Shown here in pieces: positions 1 through 7,107 of a stretch of 13,404 bases of DNA; position 1 is the first letter of the stretch; every line of letters begins with the position of its first letter. A model generated the notes under the pieces. The model was not told the DNA's origin, made no database searches, and saw only the letters and a program-made list of their open reading frames with translations. This DNA is from an uncultured Collinsella sp. (lineage in GTDB: Bacteria; Actinomycetota; Coriobacteriia; Coriobacteriales; Coriobacteriaceae): positions 1 to 13,404 of the forward strand of contig CALDBJ010000132.1 of NCBI GenBank assembly GCA_937937835.1, written 5' to 3'. A program made the translations under genes and the position numbers.

Positions 1-96
1 GCTGCGGGAACGGCCTGTCCGCCTAATGTGTTCGGCTGAGATCGGAAATCAACCCCCGGAGCCCGCTCGCTCAACCACCTGGCCATCGGATTAGCC

Positions 97-403
97 GGAT
101 TCTGGGACACGCCTTCCGCCCCAGGCCTCTACCGGAAAAAGCGTCCCACCCTGAGGCTCAATTCCGGAACACGGTTTCCGTTTGAAGCCCCGATGGGAAA
201 GCGTGTCCCGTTCCGAGAGCTCATTCCTGGATGCAGTTTCCGCTAGAGATGCCACCGGGAAAGCGTATCCCGTTTTGGAGCCAAATTCCGGGTCGTAGTT
301 TCCGCCTGAGGGCCGATCCGGAAACGGCATCCCATTCTGAAGCCGAAATCTGGGACACGCTTTCCGCCAAGGGTTGCAAAAGGAAAGCGCATCCCATTCC
401 GAG
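97..403. repeat. Palindromic repeat cluster 1 (about 62-bp period)
   Basis: Near-tandem copies of an imperfect palindrome. A degenerate right half lies at about 97-119, full copies at 134-181, 195-243, 257-305 and 320-367, and a left half at 382-403. Each copy is about 48 bp: a left arm close to GGAAArYGyrTCCC, a centre near rTTCTGAGscyraATTCC, and a right arm close to GGGAyGCaGTTTCCGC. Copies are joined by 13-14 bp that are themselves semi-conserved (like ctgaggccgatcc). The outer GGAAA/TTTCC and TCCC/GGGA blocks are conserved, while the five bases between them vary. The period is not a multiple of three, so open frames here change register between copies and are not credible genes. The last half copy stops about 20 bp short of the end of the minus-strand ATPase gene, so the array lies just 3' of that gene. 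Bases 1-96 show no gene I can support. Confidence 0.9.
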
Positions 404-425
404 CATCACATCAGAGCGCGCTTGG

Positions 426-1817
426 TTATCTCCGCTCGCACATCTCGGCAAACGAAATCAGCTTGGCATCTCCCCTGCTCGCCGCAGCTTCCTGACATCC
501 TTGCGTAAAGCCACGCTTCGAGAAGATCACGTAGCTTTTATGCTGCTGCCTAAAGAGCTCGCTTCGGTACACGAGCTTTTCCAGAACATCCTCGCCCACC
601 GGTTCATTGCGCCATTTGCACTCCGCAAACAGCGCAGTGCCCTCGCCATCGTCAACAATCAAGTCGATTTCTTCCTGCGTATGCGTGCGATTATCCGTCC
701 CCCACCAGCGCCCGACACTCGCCGGAACCACATCGAGCTGGCCCGCGCGCGCGAGTTCGTACACGTATTGTCTGCATATAATCTCAAAGACCGTACCCAT
801 GTAATCCGATACGTGCGGCTCAATGCGCTCATACGCCATCTCGGCCATATCGTTTTGAATCAGCCCGATGTTCTGCGGAACAAACTTGTACCAGAACCTA
901 AACATCTGGTCGCTCAGCAGATACACGGCTCGCTTATTGCTCGTCTCGTTTAGGGGCAGCTCGCGCTCGACAATCCCAAGCGACGCCAGCTTATCCACAT
1001 AGCTCTTTACGTTGCTCGCAGGGATTCCCGTAGAGCTCGCAATCTCCGAGATCCTCGAGCGCCCTTGGGCAATTGCCTGCACGATCGCATCATATTGCTC
1101 GGGATTGCGGCACTCTTGCAACAGCAGGTTACTCGGCTCTTCAAAGAGATAACCCGTAGGGGTAAGAAAAAGACGTTTGATGTTGTCCTTGAGCGGTGCA
1201 GCAGGATCGACTTTCTCGATATATGCAGGAATGCCACCCGTCATGCCATAGCAAACTGCAGCGTCTTCGCGACCCATGCTCTGCCACAGGCCGAGGGTCG
1301 TCGTAAAATCGAGTGGCATGATCTTAAACTGGGCCGTACGCCTACCGTATAGTGGGCTCTCGTAGCCCAACACCTGTTCCTCCATAAACGAAAGCGACGA
1401 CCCGCACAGGATAAGCATGAGCTTGGTCCCTTTGTACAGGTGATCGATCTTGTCTTGCAGCAACGAGCTGATCTCGGGATTCGATTGGGCGAGATAGGGA
1501 TACTCGTCAATCACGACAACCAAACGTTCCGTGCGAGCCATGGTGGCCAATGCATCGAACGCTTCGTCAAAACTACGAAACGACACGCCTGCAGCACCAA
1601 CCGAGCCTGCAAGTATCGCCTGGCTAAAGCCGTGCAGGTTTGCCTCCGCATTGGTACGACGAGCTTGAAAGTAAATAGCCTTCTTGCCTTGGATGAACTC
1701 TGTGATAAGGCGCGTTTTACCCACACGACGGCGGCCGTAAATCACAGGCATTTCAAAGGAGCCCGTGCCATACAGTCGATTGAGCTCGGACATTTCCACT
1801 GTTCTTCCGATAAACAT
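426..1817 (-). CDS. ATPase_2/DUF234-type AAA+ ATP-binding protein
   Basis: This 463-residue protein resembles the 'archaeal ATPase' family (ATPase_2) that is common as single accessory genes in anaerobes. Walker A is GRRRVGKT at 28-35, Walker B is LVVVIDEYP at 99-107 (D104, E105), and a sensor-1-like strand is LILCGSS at 135-141. A winged-helix-like segment follows at about 244-300. The C-terminal DUF234-like domain contains a PD-(D/E)xK-like arrangement, with D385 in EEIDLIVD and E399/K401 in AECKW. No signal peptide or membrane segment is visible. The start is supported by AAGGAAGG at 1826-1833, 8 nt upstream, and a strong palindrome lies just beyond it. It appears monocistronic, with repeat clusters on both sides. 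Whether the nuclease-like fold cleaves anything is unknown; roles in defence or DNA maintenance are possible but not shown. Confidence 0.87.
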   Translation of the reverse strand: MFIGRTVEMSELNRLYGTGSFEMPVIYGRRRVGKTRLITEFIQGKKAIYFQARRTNAEANLHGFSQAILAGSVGAAGVSFRSFDEAFDALATMARTERLVVVIDEYPYLAQSNPEISSLLQDKIDHLYKGTKLMLILCGSSLSFMEEQVLGYESPLYGRRTAQFKIMPLDFTTTLGLWQSMGREDAAVCYGMTGGIPAYIEKVDPAAPLKDNIKRLFLTPTGYLFEEPSNLLLQECRNPEQYDAIVQAIAQGRSRISEIASSTGIPASNVKSYVDKLASLGIVERELPLNETSNKRAVYLLSDQMFRFWYKFVPQNIGLIQNDMAEMAYERIEPHVSDYMGTVFEIICRQYVYELARAGQLDVVPASVGRWWGTDNRTHTQEEIDLIVDDGEGTALFAECKWRNEPVGEDVLEKLVYRSELFRQQHKSYVIFSKRGFTQGCQEAAASRGDAKLISFAEMCERR

Positions 1818-1835
1818 AGGGCCATCCTTCCTTTA

Positions 1836-1885
1836 CGTTATAGCTAGCTATATTATACCTTCCTATAATATAGCTAGCTATAACG
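1836..1885. promoter_or_regulatory. Perfect 22-bp inverted repeat with promoter for the ATPase gene
   Basis: Two perfectly complementary 22-bp arms (1836-1857 and 1864-1885) flank the 6-bp centre CCTTCC. Each arm contains the self-palindrome TATAGCTAGCTATA, so the site also reads as two copies of a dyad operator. TATAAT occurs on both strands inside the element: on the minus strand at 1852-1857, about 34 nt from the ATPase start codon, and on the plus strand at 1864-1869. No good -35 box is seen. On the minus strand the centre reads GGAAGG, the same core as the Shine-Dalgarno of the ATPase gene at 1826-1833. The simplest reading is an operator over the promoter of the ATPase gene, perhaps autoregulatory. 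Weak divergent transcription is possible. Confidence 0.7.
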
Positions 1886-1942
1886 CAATTCGACAAGCGG
1901 CGCACGAAAAGGGGCGATACACCGCCGCACGTGGACCGTTCC

Positions 1943-2113
1943 GGAAAATGTATCCCATTCTGGAGCCAAAAACTGGGCCGTAGTTTCCGCCAAACATGCC
2001 ATCCGGAAAGCGTGTCCCGTTCTGAGCCTGAATTCTGGGATGCACTTTCCGCTGAAGCTTCTACCGGAAAATGCATCCCATTCTGAGCGTCGAATCCGGG
2101 ACGCAGTTTCCGC
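1943..2113. repeat. Palindromic repeat cluster 2 (three copies)
   Basis: Three full copies of the same palindromic unit as at 97-403, at 1943-1990, 2005-2052 and 2066-2113, separated by 14 and 13 bp (period 61-62 bp). The cluster lies between two divergently transcribed genes, the ATPase on the minus strand and the AbiEi-like gene on the plus strand. It lies outside the 22-bp inverted repeat of the ATPase promoter. Bases 1886-1942 hold no feature I can name. Confidence 0.9.
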
Positions 2114-2408
2114 AGATACACGGCGACGATCCGCAGCCCATACCACATGCCTTCAAGCATGCGATCCTGAAACACAAAACAGCAGATAGAATGCTCTTTT
2201 TCAAAAAAGTACACGTCCCGAAACTTACCCATTCTTCATAACTCGCTACCGTTCAAGGTCGCCGATTACCGCCCACCGATTCAGCTTCAAAAAATGACGT
2301 CAAAACCAGGTCATCTACCTGCATGGTTAGATTTTGGTCAGCTTTTGGTCAGCTGAGCGGCAAGTTCCAGCTGATACGTTTTTGCTACCCAAAAGGAGGC
2401 GGTAGCTC
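2114..2408 (+). promoter_or_regulatory. Leader of the AbiEi-like gene with tandem 11-bp repeat and strong RBS
   Basis: This stretch of about 295 bp is less GC-rich than its surroundings and holds no convincing gene. The 11-mer TTTTGGTCAGC is repeated exactly and without a gap at 2332-2342 and 2343-2353, one helical turn apart, as expected for side-by-side protein binding. Just upstream are the 8-bp palindrome TGACGTCA (2295-2302) and a short dyad CAGGT/ACCTG (2307-2311 and 2317-2321). A strong Shine-Dalgarno, AAAAGGAGG at 2391-2399, sits 9 nt before the ATG at 2409 and fixes that start. I could not assign confident -35/-10 boxes. Confidence 0.5.
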
Positions 2409-3407
2409 ATGACCCATTGCAATGACCAGCTCATCGACCAGCTGTTGAACCAAGCCGAACAAGAGGGGCGCTGTCTGATTCCCCCGAGCACGGCGATCCG
2501 AAAAGCGCTCCTTCGGCGCACCGGCGGCACGGTTGTCTCGCCCATGCCGGGGTTGTTTGCGCGAAAAACGCGCTGGGATGAACTCAACCGAGCGCAACGC
2601 CATTGCGAGATTATCCGCGCCCTTGCGATCATCCATCCCGATTGGACGTTCTGCTCGTTTTCGGCAGCTTGCCTGCTGGGGCTCGAGGTCTCGTGGCGAC
2701 ACCTGAACGTCGTGCATGTTTGCAGCTCGACAAAGCCGTCGGCTCGTCCGGGCGCACATATTCAGCGACACCAGATTGAGCCGGCCGGAGCAATACGCAG
2801 AGCCGGCATATCGGTAACGCCGCCCATCCAAACGGCCACAGATTGCCTGCTGCAAACTGGTTTTGCCGACGGCATGCCCATTGCCGATTCGGCGATCTCA
2901 AAGCTCGGCCTTGCGCCGGAACAGCTGATGGAGGCCGTTGAGCAACGAGTGACTGCCCGCAATGGTCGCGCGATTCGTACGGCTCTCACAACGCTTCGAT
3001 ATGCCGACGCCCGCGCCGAGAGCGGCGGGGAATCGGTCGCCCGAGCCATCATGATCGAGACGAGCTTTGCGCCCGACTGGCTTCAATACGAGCTGACGGA
3101 CCCCTTCGATTCGGCCAAGCCCATACGAACGGACTTTGCCTGGGAGCGCCAGGCGCGGGAACTCACGCTGGGCGAGCTCGATGGGCTCATCAAATATACC
3201 GACCAGACCATGCTGGCCGGACGCACCACCGCCGAGGCGCTCGTTGCCGAACGACAGCGCGAGGCGCACTTGTCGCTCTACGGCCATCCTCTGCTGCGCT
3301 TTACCATGAACGAGGTCCGCTCGGCAGGAATGCTCGCCAAAAAGCTGCAGACGGCAGGTATCCGGCAGACCGCGCTACCGACATGGCTCAACGATATTGA
3401 GCTGTAG
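2409..3407 (+). CDS. AbiEi-like protein with DUF559/PD-(D/E)xK-like C-terminus
   Basis: This 332-residue soluble protein resembles the many actinobacterial proteins annotated as 'type IV toxin-antitoxin AbiEi family antitoxin domain' or as hypothetical. The N-terminal third (about 1-60) looks like a winged-helix region containing a PMPGLFARK segment (45-53). The middle (about 75-150) contains the FSAACLLGLEV and HVCSS strands typical of this group. The C-terminal part has a nuclease-fold-like pattern: E208 in GGES, D242 in RTDFAW, and E256-x-D258-G with K262 in GELDGLIKY, then a conserved-looking RQREAHLSLYGH helix (282-293). No AbiEii nucleotidyltransferase toxin is adjacent, so a working toxin-antitoxin pair is not supported. 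It seems monocistronic and lies between two repeat clusters. Function is unknown; DNA binding is likely. Confidence 0.75.
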   Translation: MTHCNDQLIDQLLNQAEQEGRCLIPPSTAIRKALLRRTGGTVVSPMPGLFARKTRWDELNRAQRHCEIIRALAIIHPDWTFCSFSAACLLGLEVSWRHLNVVHVCSSTKPSARPGAHIQRHQIEPAGAIRRAGISVTPPIQTATDCLLQTGFADGMPIADSAISKLGLAPEQLMEAVEQRVTARNGRAIRTALTTLRYADARAESGGESVARAIMIETSFAPDWLQYELTDPFDSAKPIRTDFAWERQARELTLGELDGLIKYTDQTMLAGRTTAEALVAERQREAHLSLYGHPLLRFTMNEVRSAGMLAKKLQTAGIRQTALPTWLNDIEL

Positions 3408-3434
3408 GAGCTGCTGAGCTTATGCCCGCCTGCC

Positions 3435-3706
3435 CACCAAACTGGGACACACTTTCCGGTTGGCAGCACCCGCGGAAACCATGTCCCAAATTGAGCGCTC
3501 AAAACGGGATGCACTTTCCGGATGGCGGGCCTAGCGGAAAGCACGACCCGTTCCGAGACCGAATTCCGGGACGCCGTTTCCGCTTGAGGCTTCAACCGGA
3601 AAATGCATCCCACGCTGGAGCCATATTCCGGGACACAGTTTCCGCCTGAGGCCGATCCGGAAGTTGCATCCCATTCTGAGGCATGATTCCGGGACGCAGT
3701 TTCCGT
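3435..3706. repeat. Palindromic repeat cluster 3
   Basis: A degenerate right half copy lies at about 3435-3459. Full copies of the unit follow at 3474-3521, 3535-3583, 3598-3645 and 3659-3706, with a period of about 61-63 bp. The cluster fills the convergent gap between the end of the AbiEi-like gene (3407) and the terminator of the minus-strand purine cluster (3721-3757). Arms and centre match the other two clusters, but the variable bases within the arms differ from copy to copy. Unlike the cleaner 3' copies, the copy at 3474-3521 has lost the usual ATTCC centre. Nothing else is seen in the gap between the genes apart from the terminator and hairpin listed separately. Confidence 0.9.
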
Positions 3707-3720
3707 ATGCGGAGGCGTTC

Positions 3721-3757
3721 CAAACAAAAGGCCCCGGCTCGCGATGGAGCTGGGGCC
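3721..3757 (-). terminator. Rho-independent terminator of the purine cluster
   Basis: Read on the minus strand, GGCCCC.AGCTC pairs with GAGC.GGGGCC across a short loop (3730-3757). This gives an 11-bp stem with one G-U wobble, followed by a TTTTGTTTG tract (3721-3729). It is the only stem plus T-tract found downstream of the minus-strand cluster, so it probably ends the transcript of the Mo hydroxylase gene. Read on the plus strand the stem has no T tract, so it is unlikely to terminate the AbiEi-like gene. Confidence 0.85.
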
Positions 3758-3784
3758 AAAGGCGCAGCATATACAGTTGATGTT

Positions 3785-3822
3785 GAGCGCGAACGGCCCG
3801 TCAACAATGGCCGTCCGCGCTC
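3785..3822 (-). terminator. Long GC-rich hairpin just after the Mo hydroxylase stop
   Basis: Arms of 14 bp at 3785-3798 and 3809-3822 (GAGCGCG.ACGGCC type) pair with a single G-U wobble on the minus-strand RNA, around a 10-nt loop. It begins 4 nt after the stop codon. No T run follows, so it may be a 3'-end stabiliser or a non-canonical first terminator, with the canonical one about 30 nt further on. Confidence 0.6.
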
Positions 3823-3826
3823 TACC

Positions 3827-6604
3827 CTACCCGCGGCGACGAGCGCGGCTGTAGGGCGTATCCACCATGGGCAGATCCGGACGCAGCTTGCCGTCAAACG
3901 CGCGGTAGGCGTTCTGCACGGCGGGCGCCGTGGGGATCGTTGCGATCTCGCCGATGCCCTTGCCGCCATATGCCACAGGCAGCAGCTCGTCCTTCTCCAC
4001 GTAAATGGCGTGGATATCCGGAATCTCGGGCGCACGGAACAACCCGAGCGTACCGTACCTTGCCTGGGGTACGCAGTCCTTGAGCGGCCAGTCCTCGGTA
4101 AGCGCATAGCCCATACCCATGAGCACGCCGCCTTCGATCTGACCCTGGATGGAGATGGGATTGACCACCTTGCCGGAATCGTGCGCGGCATAGACCTCGC
4201 TCACGCGGCCGTCATCGTCCAAAATGACCACATGCGTGGCAAAGCCGTAGCAGATGTGGCTCTTGGGATTGGGAACGTCGGCGCCCAGCTTGTCGGTCGG
4301 CTCCAGGTACACGTAGCCAAACTCGCATCCCTCGAGCGCCTTGATGGCGGCCGCGGGATCCTGAGGATGCATACCCTGGCTGGCGACGAGCTCCTGCGTG
4401 TGCAGCTGATAGGCGCGACCGTCGTCGTACTCGATCTTGACGCCGTCGCCATGCGCATTCACGGGAGCGGCGGGCGCAGACTTGCCGGCCTCGATATCAA
4501 GCATGGCATCGCGCAGCAGGAAGGCGGCGCCGCGCACGGCCTCGCCGGTCACGACCGTCTGACGCGAACCAGACGTGGTGCCGGAGTCGGGAGCGTTCTC
4601 AGTGGAGCACTCGCCGTTGGCGATGCAGCGAAGCGGCAGGCCGCATGCCTCGGCAACGTCCTGCAAAAAGACGGTGTTGCAGCCCTGGCCGATGTCGGAC
4701 GTGGCAGCGTAGACCACGGCGCGGCCATCCTCGATGCGAATCTTGCAGCGGCCGGCATCGGGCAGGCCAACACCCACGCCAGCGTTCTTCATGGCGCAGG
4801 CAATGCCGGCGTGTCCGGGATGCGCATAGTAGGCATCCTTGACCTCGAGCAGTGTCTCCTTAAGCGCCGTGGAACAGTCGGCAATTTGGCCGTTGGGCAA
4901 AACCTCGCCCGGCTCGATAGCGTTTCGGTAACGAATCTCCCACGGATCCAGGCCGACCTTTTCTGCCAGCAGGTCGATCAGGCTCTCGAGCGCAAACTCG
5001 GACTGGCAAACGCCAAAGCCTCGGTACGCGCCGGCGGGCGGGTTGTTGGTGTAGTAGCCAAAACCGCGAATGTCGGTGTTCTGGTACTTGTAGGGGCCGA
5101 CGGCATGCGTACAGGCGCGCTCGAGCACCGGGCCGCACAGCGACGCGTAGGCGCCGGTGTCAAAGTTGATCTCGCAATCCAGACCGGTAAAGTTGCCCTC
5201 GGCGTCGCAACCCAGCGTAAAGGTGCCGTCCATGGCGTGGCGCTTGGGGTGGAACGCAAGCGACTCGGCGCGCGTGAGCTTGCACTTCACAGGACGCTGG
5301 AGCTTATATGCGGCGAGCGCGGCCAGGTGCTGGATGGACACGTCCTCCTTGCCGCCAAAGCCGCCACCCACGAGCATGGTCTCGACGACCACGCGCTCGG
5401 GCTCGTTATCCCAGCCAAACATGTGGGCGCACTCTTTGCGCGTGTCGTAGGCACCCTGGTCGGTCGACTGCACCTTGACGCCGTTCTTGTAAGGAAATGC
5501 CACGGCGCACTCGGGCTCCAAGAAGGCATGCTCGGTAAAGGGCGTGGTAAAGCGCTGCGTCACAGTGAACGCGCTTTCGGCCAGCGCCTTGGCGGCGTCG
5601 CCGCGCGTCACGTGGCGGCTCTGGCACACGTTGTCCTTGAGCTCCACCGTGTTGCCGAAGGCAAAGAAGCTGTCATGCAGGCGCGGGGCGTCGGCGGCCC
5701 TGGCCTCGACAATGTTGCGCACGGGCTCCAGCGGCTCGTAATCGATCTTTACGAGCTTCTTGGCCTTCTCGAGCGTCGCCTCGTCCTCGGCAACCACCAG
5801 CACGATGGCGTCACCCACGCAGCGGGTGATATCGCCCTGGGCGATCATGACATCCCAGTCCTGGATAAGGTGGCCGACCTGGTTGACCGGCACGTCCTCG
5901 GCGCGCAGGATGCCCACCACGCCGGGAAGGGCCTCGGCCTTGGAGGTATCGATGGAGAGCACACGGGCGCGCGGATACTTGGAGCGCACGGCGCTGGCAT
6001 AGGTCAGGCCCGGCTGATCGAGCCCGTCGATGTCGTCGGGATACTTGCCCTCGCCGAGCACCTTCTTGCGCACGTCGATACGGAAGGCGCGCTTGCCCAC
6101 GCCGTAGTCGTCGCCGCGCTCCAGGTCCTCGTCGATCTGCTTTTCGCCGCGGAGCACCGCAGCGGCCAGCGAGATGCCCTCGATAATCTTTTTGTAGCCG
6201 GTGCAACGGCAGACGTTGCCGCGAATGGCGTACTTGATCTGTTCCTCGGTGGGCTCGGGGTCCTCGGCGATGAGCGCTGCACCCGCCATGACCATGCCGG
6301 GGATGCAAAAACCGCACTGCACGGCGCCCACGGCGCCAAAGGCGTACACAAAGGCCTCGCGCACGTCCTCGGGCAGGCCCTCGACGGTCACGATGCTGCG
6401 GCCGGCGGCAAGAGCGGTGGTCAGCACGCACGCCTTGACGGCCGCACCGTCCACGTGGATGGTGCAGGTGCCGCACGCGCCCTCGGAGCAGCCGTCCTTG
6501 GCGGAGTGAATGTGCAGGTCGTCGCGCAGATAACGCAGCAGCGGTTTGTTTTGGGTCGTCGTGCGCTCGACGCCGTTAACGGTAAAAGTGAATTCCTGTG
6601 CCAT
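3827..6604 (-). CDS. xdhD: Fused [2Fe-2S]/molybdenum hydroxylase, XdhD / selenium-dependent xanthine dehydrogenase type
   Basis: This 925-residue protein combines the iron-sulfur and Mo-binding parts of the xanthine oxidase family. A plant-type [2Fe-2S] domain has C39, C44, C47 and C59. The second cluster domain has C97, C100, C132 and C134. An a/b hammerhead follows at about 175-290, and the Mo-pterin domain runs to the end with GGGFGGKED at 413-421. Residues matching those used on purines in bovine XDH are present: E447 (like E802), R528 in AYRGFG (like R880), and the base E885 in GKGIGE (like E1261). There is no FAD domain. AGAAGGGA at 6611-6618 overlaps the preceding stop and supports the start, implying translational coupling. 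Length and layout fit E. coli XdhD and the selenium-dependent clostridial/enterococcal enzymes. A purine substrate is likely; direction (oxidation or reductive attack on urate) and selenium dependence are inferred. Confidence 0.88.
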   Translation of the reverse strand: MAQEFTFTVNGVERTTTQNKPLLRYLRDDLHIHSAKDGCSEGACGTCTIHVDGAAVKACVLTTALAAGRSIVTVEGLPEDVREAFVYAFGAVGAVQCGFCIPGMVMAGAALIAEDPEPTEEQIKYAIRGNVCRCTGYKKIIEGISLAAAVLRGEKQIDEDLERGDDYGVGKRAFRIDVRKKVLGEGKYPDDIDGLDQPGLTYASAVRSKYPRARVLSIDTSKAEALPGVVGILRAEDVPVNQVGHLIQDWDVMIAQGDITRCVGDAIVLVVAEDEATLEKAKKLVKIDYEPLEPVRNIVEARAADAPRLHDSFFAFGNTVELKDNVCQSRHVTRGDAAKALAESAFTVTQRFTTPFTEHAFLEPECAVAFPYKNGVKVQSTDQGAYDTRKECAHMFGWDNEPERVVVETMLVGGGFGGKEDVSIQHLAALAAYKLQRPVKCKLTRAESLAFHPKRHAMDGTFTLGCDAEGNFTGLDCEINFDTGAYASLCGPVLERACTHAVGPYKYQNTDIRGFGYYTNNPPAGAYRGFGVCQSEFALESLIDLLAEKVGLDPWEIRYRNAIEPGEVLPNGQIADCSTALKETLLEVKDAYYAHPGHAGIACAMKNAGVGVGLPDAGRCKIRIEDGRAVVYAATSDIGQGCNTVFLQDVAEACGLPLRCIANGECSTENAPDSGTTSGSRQTVVTGEAVRGAAFLLRDAMLDIEAGKSAPAAPVNAHGDGVKIEYDDGRAYQLHTQELVASQGMHPQDPAAAIKALEGCEFGYVYLEPTDKLGADVPNPKSHICYGFATHVVILDDDGRVSEVYAAHDSGKVVNPISIQGQIEGGVLMGMGYALTEDWPLKDCVPQARYGTLGLFRAPEIPDIHAIYVEKDELLPVAYGGKGIGEIATIPTAPAVQNAYRAFDGKLRPDLPMVDTPYSRARRRG

Positions 6605-6616
6605 GGTGATTCCCTT

Positions 6617-7096
6617 CTACACGCCAGCGGCGATGCCGGTGCGGTCGTGGATGGCGCCATGCGGGCAGACGACGGCGCACATGCCGCACGACAGGCAGTC
6701 CGCGCCGTCGATATGGGCGCAGTTGTCCTCGATGCGGATAGCGCCGGCGGGGCACTTTTTGGCGCACAAGCCGCAACCGATGCAGCTCGTGTCGCAGATC
6801 TTGCGCGCAATGGCGCCCTTATCGGTGTTGTTGCAGCGCACCAGAATGTTCTGGTAGCCGGGAACGAAGGCAATCACGCGCTGCGGGCACGCCATGCCGC
6901 ACAGGCCGCAGCCCGTGCACTTGGAGCGATCCACGCGGGCGATGCCATCGACCAGCGCAATGGCGCCATGGGGGCAGGCCGTGACGCAGGCGCCACAGCC
7001 AATGCAGCCTTCGCTGCAGCGGGCGTCGCCGTCTGCGGAGGCGCAACCACTTCCGCAGGCAACGTAGGCCACGTTATGTTGAATGGATTTGGCCAT
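6617..7096 (-). CDS. RnfB-like polyferredoxin with four [4Fe-4S] motifs
   Basis: This 159-residue protein has four CxxCxxCxxxCP motifs: C31/34/37/41, C60/63/66/70, C105/108/111/115 and C134/137/140/144. Extra cysteines lie at 14, 18, 27, 88, 101 and 126. The order and linkers (VAYVACGSGC, then ILVRCNNTDKG, then a C-x3-CIGCGLC turn) look like the ferredoxin half of clostridial RnfB, but the N-terminal membrane anchor and extra cluster domain of RnfB are missing, so the protein should be soluble. It sits 11 nt after ygfK and 12 nt before the Mo hydroxylase gene, so all three are surely cotranscribed. The RBS is weak (GGCGAG), which suggests coupled translation. The likely role is electron transfer between YgfK and the Mo hydroxylase. 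Generic 4Fe-4S binding is certain; the partners are inferred from position. Confidence 0.88.
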   Translation of the reverse strand: MAKSIQHNVAYVACGSGCASADGDARCSEGCIGCGACVTACPHGAIALVDGIARVDRSKCTGCGLCGMACPQRVIAFVPGYQNILVRCNNTDKGAIARKICDTSCIGCGLCAKKCPAGAIRIEDNCAHIDGADCLSCGMCAVVCPHGAIHDRTGIAAGV

Positions 7097-7107
7097 AAGA
7101 GACTCGC

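Noticed and set aside
97..403. Possible CRISPR array
   Set aside because: Copies are long, imperfect and palindromic, the 13-14-bp linkers are too short and semi-conserved, and no cas gene is present.
1753..2232. Minus-strand 159-residue frame across repeat cluster 2
   Set aside because: Most of it is translated repeat and the ATPase promoter palindrome. It overlaps the ATPase start and has no good RBS. Similar short frames over clusters 1 and 3 are repeat translations too.
2409..3407. Complete AbiE toxin-antitoxin system
   Set aside because: No AbiEii nucleotidyltransferase gene lies on either side; only repeats and unrelated genes do.
3827..6604. Selenocysteine in the 'selenium-dependent' Mo hydroxylase
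   Set aside because: No in-frame TGA is present; selenium in this enzyme group is a labile cofactor, not an encoded residue, and no selD or yqeB/yqeC gene is in the window to confirm its use.
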